A stretch of DNA of 8,650 nucleotides from Caryophanales bacterium UBA5632. Its GTDB lineage: Bacteria; Bacillota_I; Bacilli_A; Izemoplasmatales; Hujiaoplasmataceae. The position numbers were made by a program, and so were the translations under genes. Where the stretch lies: the NCBI GenBank assembly GCA_002421405.1, contig DIJY01000086.1:1-8650 (forward strand), given 5' to 3'. The notes under the pieces are model-generated. The model was given only the letters and a program-made list of their open reading frames with translations. It was not told the DNA's origin and did not search any database. Below, piece by piece: positions 6,425-8,650 of this stretch (position 1 is the first letter of the stretch; each line of letters starts with the position of its first letter).

Positions 6425-7058
6425 TCATACATATTTAAAAGCCTTTGGTACGACAAAAGAATTAGACCAATTGATTATTGAAGCAAAACAACATCAATTC
6501 AAGAGTGTCTGCGTCAACCCATATTGGGTTGCTTATGCTCGTGAAAAATTACAGAAATCCGGGGTTTTGGTTTGTACGGTCATTGGATTCCCTTTAGGAC
6601 AAAATACAACGGAAACAAAAGTATTTGAAACTTTGAATGCGATTCAAAATGGCGCAGATGAAATCGACATGGTCATCAATATCGCTGCCCTTAAAATGGC
6701 AAAATATGATTATCTAAAAAATGAAATTGATGCGGTTGTAAAAGCTGCGAACGGTCGTACGGTTAAATGTATCATCGAAACCTGTTATTTATCAAAAGAT
6801 GAAATTGCGAAAATATCGCAAATCGTTGGAAGTACGAATGCTTCTTTTATTAAAACTTCCACTGGATTTGGTACGGCTGGAGCAACCGTTGAAGATGTAA
6901 AAATCATGAAAGAAAATGGCAATGGTAAAGCGGTGAAAGCGTCTGGTGGCGTTCGTAATAAAGCTGATTTTGATCAAATGATAGAAGCGGGCGCGACACG
7001 CATAGGAACATCGAATGGTGTTCAAATTATCGGTGACGGCACCGGGAGTGGCTATTGA
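6402..7058 (+). CDS. deoC: Deoxyribose-phosphate aldolase DeoC
   Basis: DeoC is a class I TIM-barrel aldolase that splits 2-deoxyribose-5-phosphate into glyceraldehyde-3-phosphate and acetaldehyde, the last step of deoxynucleoside breakdown. All landmarks are present in 218 residues: IDHTYLK (7-13), SVCVNP (35-40), GFPLG (62-66), EIDMVINIAALK (87-98, with Asp89), the Schiff-base Lys151 in SFIKTSTGFG, the activating Lys179 in VKASGGVR, and GATRIGTS. The C-terminus ends in Tyr, as in family members where that residue helps proton transfer. AAGGAGG at 6388-6394, 7 bases before the ATG, sets the start inside the end of the YczE-like gene. Its TGA stop shares a base with the next ATG. With DeoD downstream it forms a salvage pathway lacking only phosphopentomutase in this window. 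Confidence 0.98.
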   Translation: MQANQMIDHTYLKAFGTTKELDQLIIEAKQHQFKSVCVNPYWVAYAREKLQKSGVLVCTVIGFPLGQNTTETKVFETLNAIQNGADEIDMVINIAALKMAKYDYLKNEIDAVVKAANGRTVKCIIETCYLSKDEIAKISQIVGSTNASFIKTSTGFGTAGATVEDVKIMKENGNGKAVKASGGVRNKADFDQMIEAGATRIGTSNGVQIIGDGTGSGY

Positions 7059-7645
7059 TGACTATTGAGCAACAATTACTAATTGATAAATCATTCAAAT
7101 TAATTGCTAAACTTGACCCTATTAAATTTCTTCTTGACATGGCGTTATATATCATTGGCGTTTTAGCGATTCTATTTTTAATCATGGGCAGATTTGATTG
7201 GATCTTTGCAATCACGGTGCCATTCATGACATCTATTTACTTGTTAGTCAAATATGTTTTCTTAATCAAACAAGTCAAAAAGACGATTTCAAATCAATTC
7301 TTTTTCATTGAGAACTCGCATCCAAAAGCATCACTTTACATCCCAATGATGGATAAAACTGGTAAAAAGTTTTATTTAAAACGTGCCGCACTTTATATTA
7401 TTAATGATATGATATATATGGATGCATTAAGACAACGGACTTTCTCTTCGGTTCCTGAAGAGGCAATAACCATCCCTTATGGCGATGAGTTTTATATTAC
7501 TTCAATTACAAAAGATGAATTAAACGGTGTTGCTATCTGTGAAGGAACATTAATTGATACAGCCTACCGTTTTATTGTTATCAATGATACAAACATTATT
7601 CAGCGTTTAGAATCGCTGATTCGATTAGAAAAAAAGGAAGTGTAA
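7058..7645 (+). CDS. Unknown membrane-anchored protein between deoC and deoD
   Basis: I do not recognise this 195-residue protein. An amphipathic N-terminus (1-20) is followed by two membrane helices at about 23-43 and 48-70, a basic juncture (KQVKK), and then a soluble region of about 120 residues, presumably cytoplasmic. That region alternates short strands (for example KKFYLKRAALYIIND, EAITIPYGDEFYI, YRFIVIND) and ends in a helix with charged tail (LESLIRLEKKEV). This is a layout reminiscent of membrane-linked PH-like or YcxB-like domains, but only in outline. The ATG at 7058 overlaps the deoC stop by one base and GGGAG at 7044-7048 lies 9 bases before it; a TTG three bases earlier is a weaker option. 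Tight coupling on both sides says it is made together with DeoC and DeoD. Confidence 0.75.
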   Translation: MTIEQQLLIDKSFKLIAKLDPIKFLLDMALYIIGVLAILFLIMGRFDWIFAITVPFMTSIYLLVKYVFLIKQVKKTISNQFFFIENSHPKASLYIPMMDKTGKKFYLKRAALYIINDMIYMDALRQRTFSSVPEEAITIPYGDEFYITSITKDELNGVAICEGTLIDTAYRFIVINDTNIIQRLESLIRLEKKEV

Positions 7646-7649
7646 AAGC

Positions 7650-8357
7650 ATGTCAACACCTCATAATAGCGCTAATATCGGCGATATAGCAAAAACTGTA
7701 TTGATGCCAGGCGATCCCTTAAGGGCAAAGTATATCGCTGAGACATTTTTAGAAAATCCAGTATTGTTTAACACAGTGAGAAATATGTTTGGATATACTG
7801 GAACCTATCATGGAAAGAAAATTTCGGTCATGGGTTCTGGTATGGGAATGCCCTCAATTGGGATTTATTCCTATGAATTATTTAATTTTTATGGTGTTGA
7901 ACGCATCATTAGAATTGGATCTGCGGGGGCCTATTCTCATGACCTCAAACTTTTCGATGTCATGCTTGTGACGGACACCTGGAGTGAATCACACTATGCA
8001 AAAGTTCAAAGTGGAACCAATAAACATGTGATTAGGGCTTCGAAAGTTTTGAACAACCGTTTAGAAAAAGCGGCAAAAAAATTACAAATCACACTTCACA
8101 AAGGTCGCGTACATTCTTCTGATGTCTTTTATCGCAAAGATGGATCGAATTTCAAAGAACTCCTCGAAAAACAAAATTGTTTAGCTGTAGAAATGGAATC
8201 ATTTGCTTTATTCCACAATGCTGAAGTGTTAGGAAAACAAGCCGCATGTCTATTAACCATTTCTGATTCTTTGGTGACCAAAGCAGAAACTTCCCCACAA
8301 GAGCGTGAAACTGCCTTCACAAACATGATGAAAATCGCGTTAGAAATGGCAGAATAA
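7650..8357 (+). CDS. deoD: Purine nucleoside phosphorylase, DeoD type
   Basis: DeoD phosphorolyses purine (deoxy)ribonucleosides to the free base and (deoxy)ribose-1-phosphate and normally forms a hexamer. The 235 residues match the usual length and retain the active site by family position: His5 contributed by the neighbouring subunit, Gly21 and Arg25 in MPGDPLRAK, Arg44, Arg88 and Ser91 for phosphate (IRIGSAGAY), the sugar-binding VEMES (180-184), catalytic Asp206 in TISDS, and Arg219. A cytosine-and-uridine phosphorylase is ruled out by these motifs. AAGGAAG at 7634-7640 precedes the ATG by 9 bases; the gene starts 4 bases after the upstream stop. It is the last gene of the deo unit, followed by a hairpin. 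Confidence 0.97.
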   Translation: MSTPHNSANIGDIAKTVLMPGDPLRAKYIAETFLENPVLFNTVRNMFGYTGTYHGKKISVMGSGMGMPSIGIYSYELFNFYGVERIIRIGSAGAYSHDLKLFDVMLVTDTWSESHYAKVQSGTNKHVIRASKVLNNRLEKAAKKLQITLHKGRVHSSDVFYRKDGSNFKELLEKQNCLAVEMESFALFHNAEVLGKQAACLLTISDSLVTKAETSPQERETAFTNMMKIALEMAE

Positions 8358-8378
8358 CTCAACGCGTATATGAAAATG

Positions 8379-8407
8379 GATGTTTATAGTGTATAAACAT
8401 CTTTTCT
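8379..8407 (+). terminator. Probable intrinsic terminator after deoD
   Basis: GATGTTTATA (8379-8388) and TATAAACATC (8392-8401) are perfect inverted arms of 10 bases around a 3-base GTG loop, followed by TTTTCT. The stem is AT-rich and the T run is short, so it may be leaky; the symmetric arms could instead serve as a protein-binding palindrome. The position 21 bases after the deoD stop favours a terminator. Confidence 0.65.
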
Positions 8408-8422
8408 ATCGGAAGGGACACT

Positions 8423-8650
8423 ATGATATCAATTGATTTACTACCTTCAAAAAAATTCAAGTCAACCCTTATCACGCTCAGATTGATTGCTCCTTATGAA
8501 AAGGATACAATCAACGAACGTGCACTTTTGCCACAAATTTTGACGGCTTCTACGCGAAAATACCGGTCAAAATCAGGATTATCACGACGACTTGATTACT
8601 TGTATGGAACTCAATTGAGTGTGTTCACATCCAAAATTGGTCTTGGATCG
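8423..8650 (+). CDS. M16-family peptidase-like protein, YfmF/YmfF type (partial, N-terminal)
   Basis: Only the first 76 codons are in the window. The visible sequence fits the N-terminal lobe of an M16 (pitrilysin-like) protein: a first strand KFKSTLITLRLIAP, the helix with ALLPQILTASTRKY, and RRLDYLYGTQLSVF, where LYG followed by a strand is typical. The wording is closest to YfmF/YmfF, one of a pair of M16 homologues linked in Bacillus to 5-aminopentanol modification of elongation factor P; these often lack the zinc-binding HxxEH motif. Whether that motif is present cannot be judged because the region expected to hold it lies at or beyond the edge. GGAAGGG at 8411-8417 precedes the ATG by 5 bases. 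No clear promoter is seen in the 65-base gap, so it may depend on read-through from deoD. Confidence 0.7.
   Translation, partial: MISIDLLPSKKFKSTLITLRLIAPYEKDTINERALLPQILTASTRKYRSKSGLSRRLDYLYGTQLSVFTSKIGLGS

Noticed and set aside
1..8650. Phage, insertion sequence, CRISPR, toxin-antitoxin or defence system
   Set aside because: I found no transposase, integrase, direct-repeat array, tRNA gene or defence-type domain on either strand; the window is mostly housekeeping genes with compatible composition.

Overview
The window is an AT-rich, densely packed stretch of a bacterial chromosome with every supported gene on the + strand. Standard stop use (UGA ends yhbY and deoC), AGGAGG-type ribosome binding sites, a tRNA-Ile T-box before ileS, and a yggS-sepF-yggT block leading to ileS all point to a Bacillota-type organism. 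A relative near the Erysipelotrichia or the code-11 Mollicutes (Acholeplasma or Izemoplasma-like) is possible, but this is a guess from gene content and base composition.

Layout. Positions 1-2635 look like one long transcription unit: the end of mgtE (Mg2+ channel), yhbY (ribosome-associated CRM protein), surE (nucleotidase), an unrecognised 60-residue membrane protein, yggS (PLP homeostasis), sepF (FtsZ-associated) and yggT. The last three correspond to ylmE-ylmF-ylmG of the classical Gram-positive division cluster. In Bacillus subtilis that cluster continues through ylmH and divIVA to ileS. Here both genes are absent from that place, and a promoter plus T-box leader (2656-2906) leads directly to ileS (2927-5662). 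ileS closes with a strong intrinsic terminator.

A second unit starts at a textbook promoter (TTGACA, 17-bp spacer, TATAAT; 5716-5744). It encodes a YczE-like membrane protein, deoxyribose-phosphate aldolase (deoC), an unrecognised two-helix membrane protein, and purine nucleoside phosphorylase (deoD). The four genes overlap or nearly abut. This is a deoxynucleoside salvage or catabolism operon carrying two uncharacterised membrane proteins. DeoD would release deoxyribose-1-phosphate, a phosphopentomutase (not in this window) would convert it to the 5-phosphate, and DeoC would cleave that to glyceraldehyde-3-phosphate and acetaldehyde. A hairpin after deoD probably ends the unit. The window closes inside an M16-family gene resembling YfmF/YmfF, associated with EF-P modification.

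Most of the window is housekeeping and I found no phage, insertion sequence, CRISPR or obvious defence system. The points most worth following are the altered class I signature in IleRS (HAGT instead of HIGH), the two unknown membrane proteins in the deo operon, the short SepF, and the loss of ylmH/divIVA next to the T-box.
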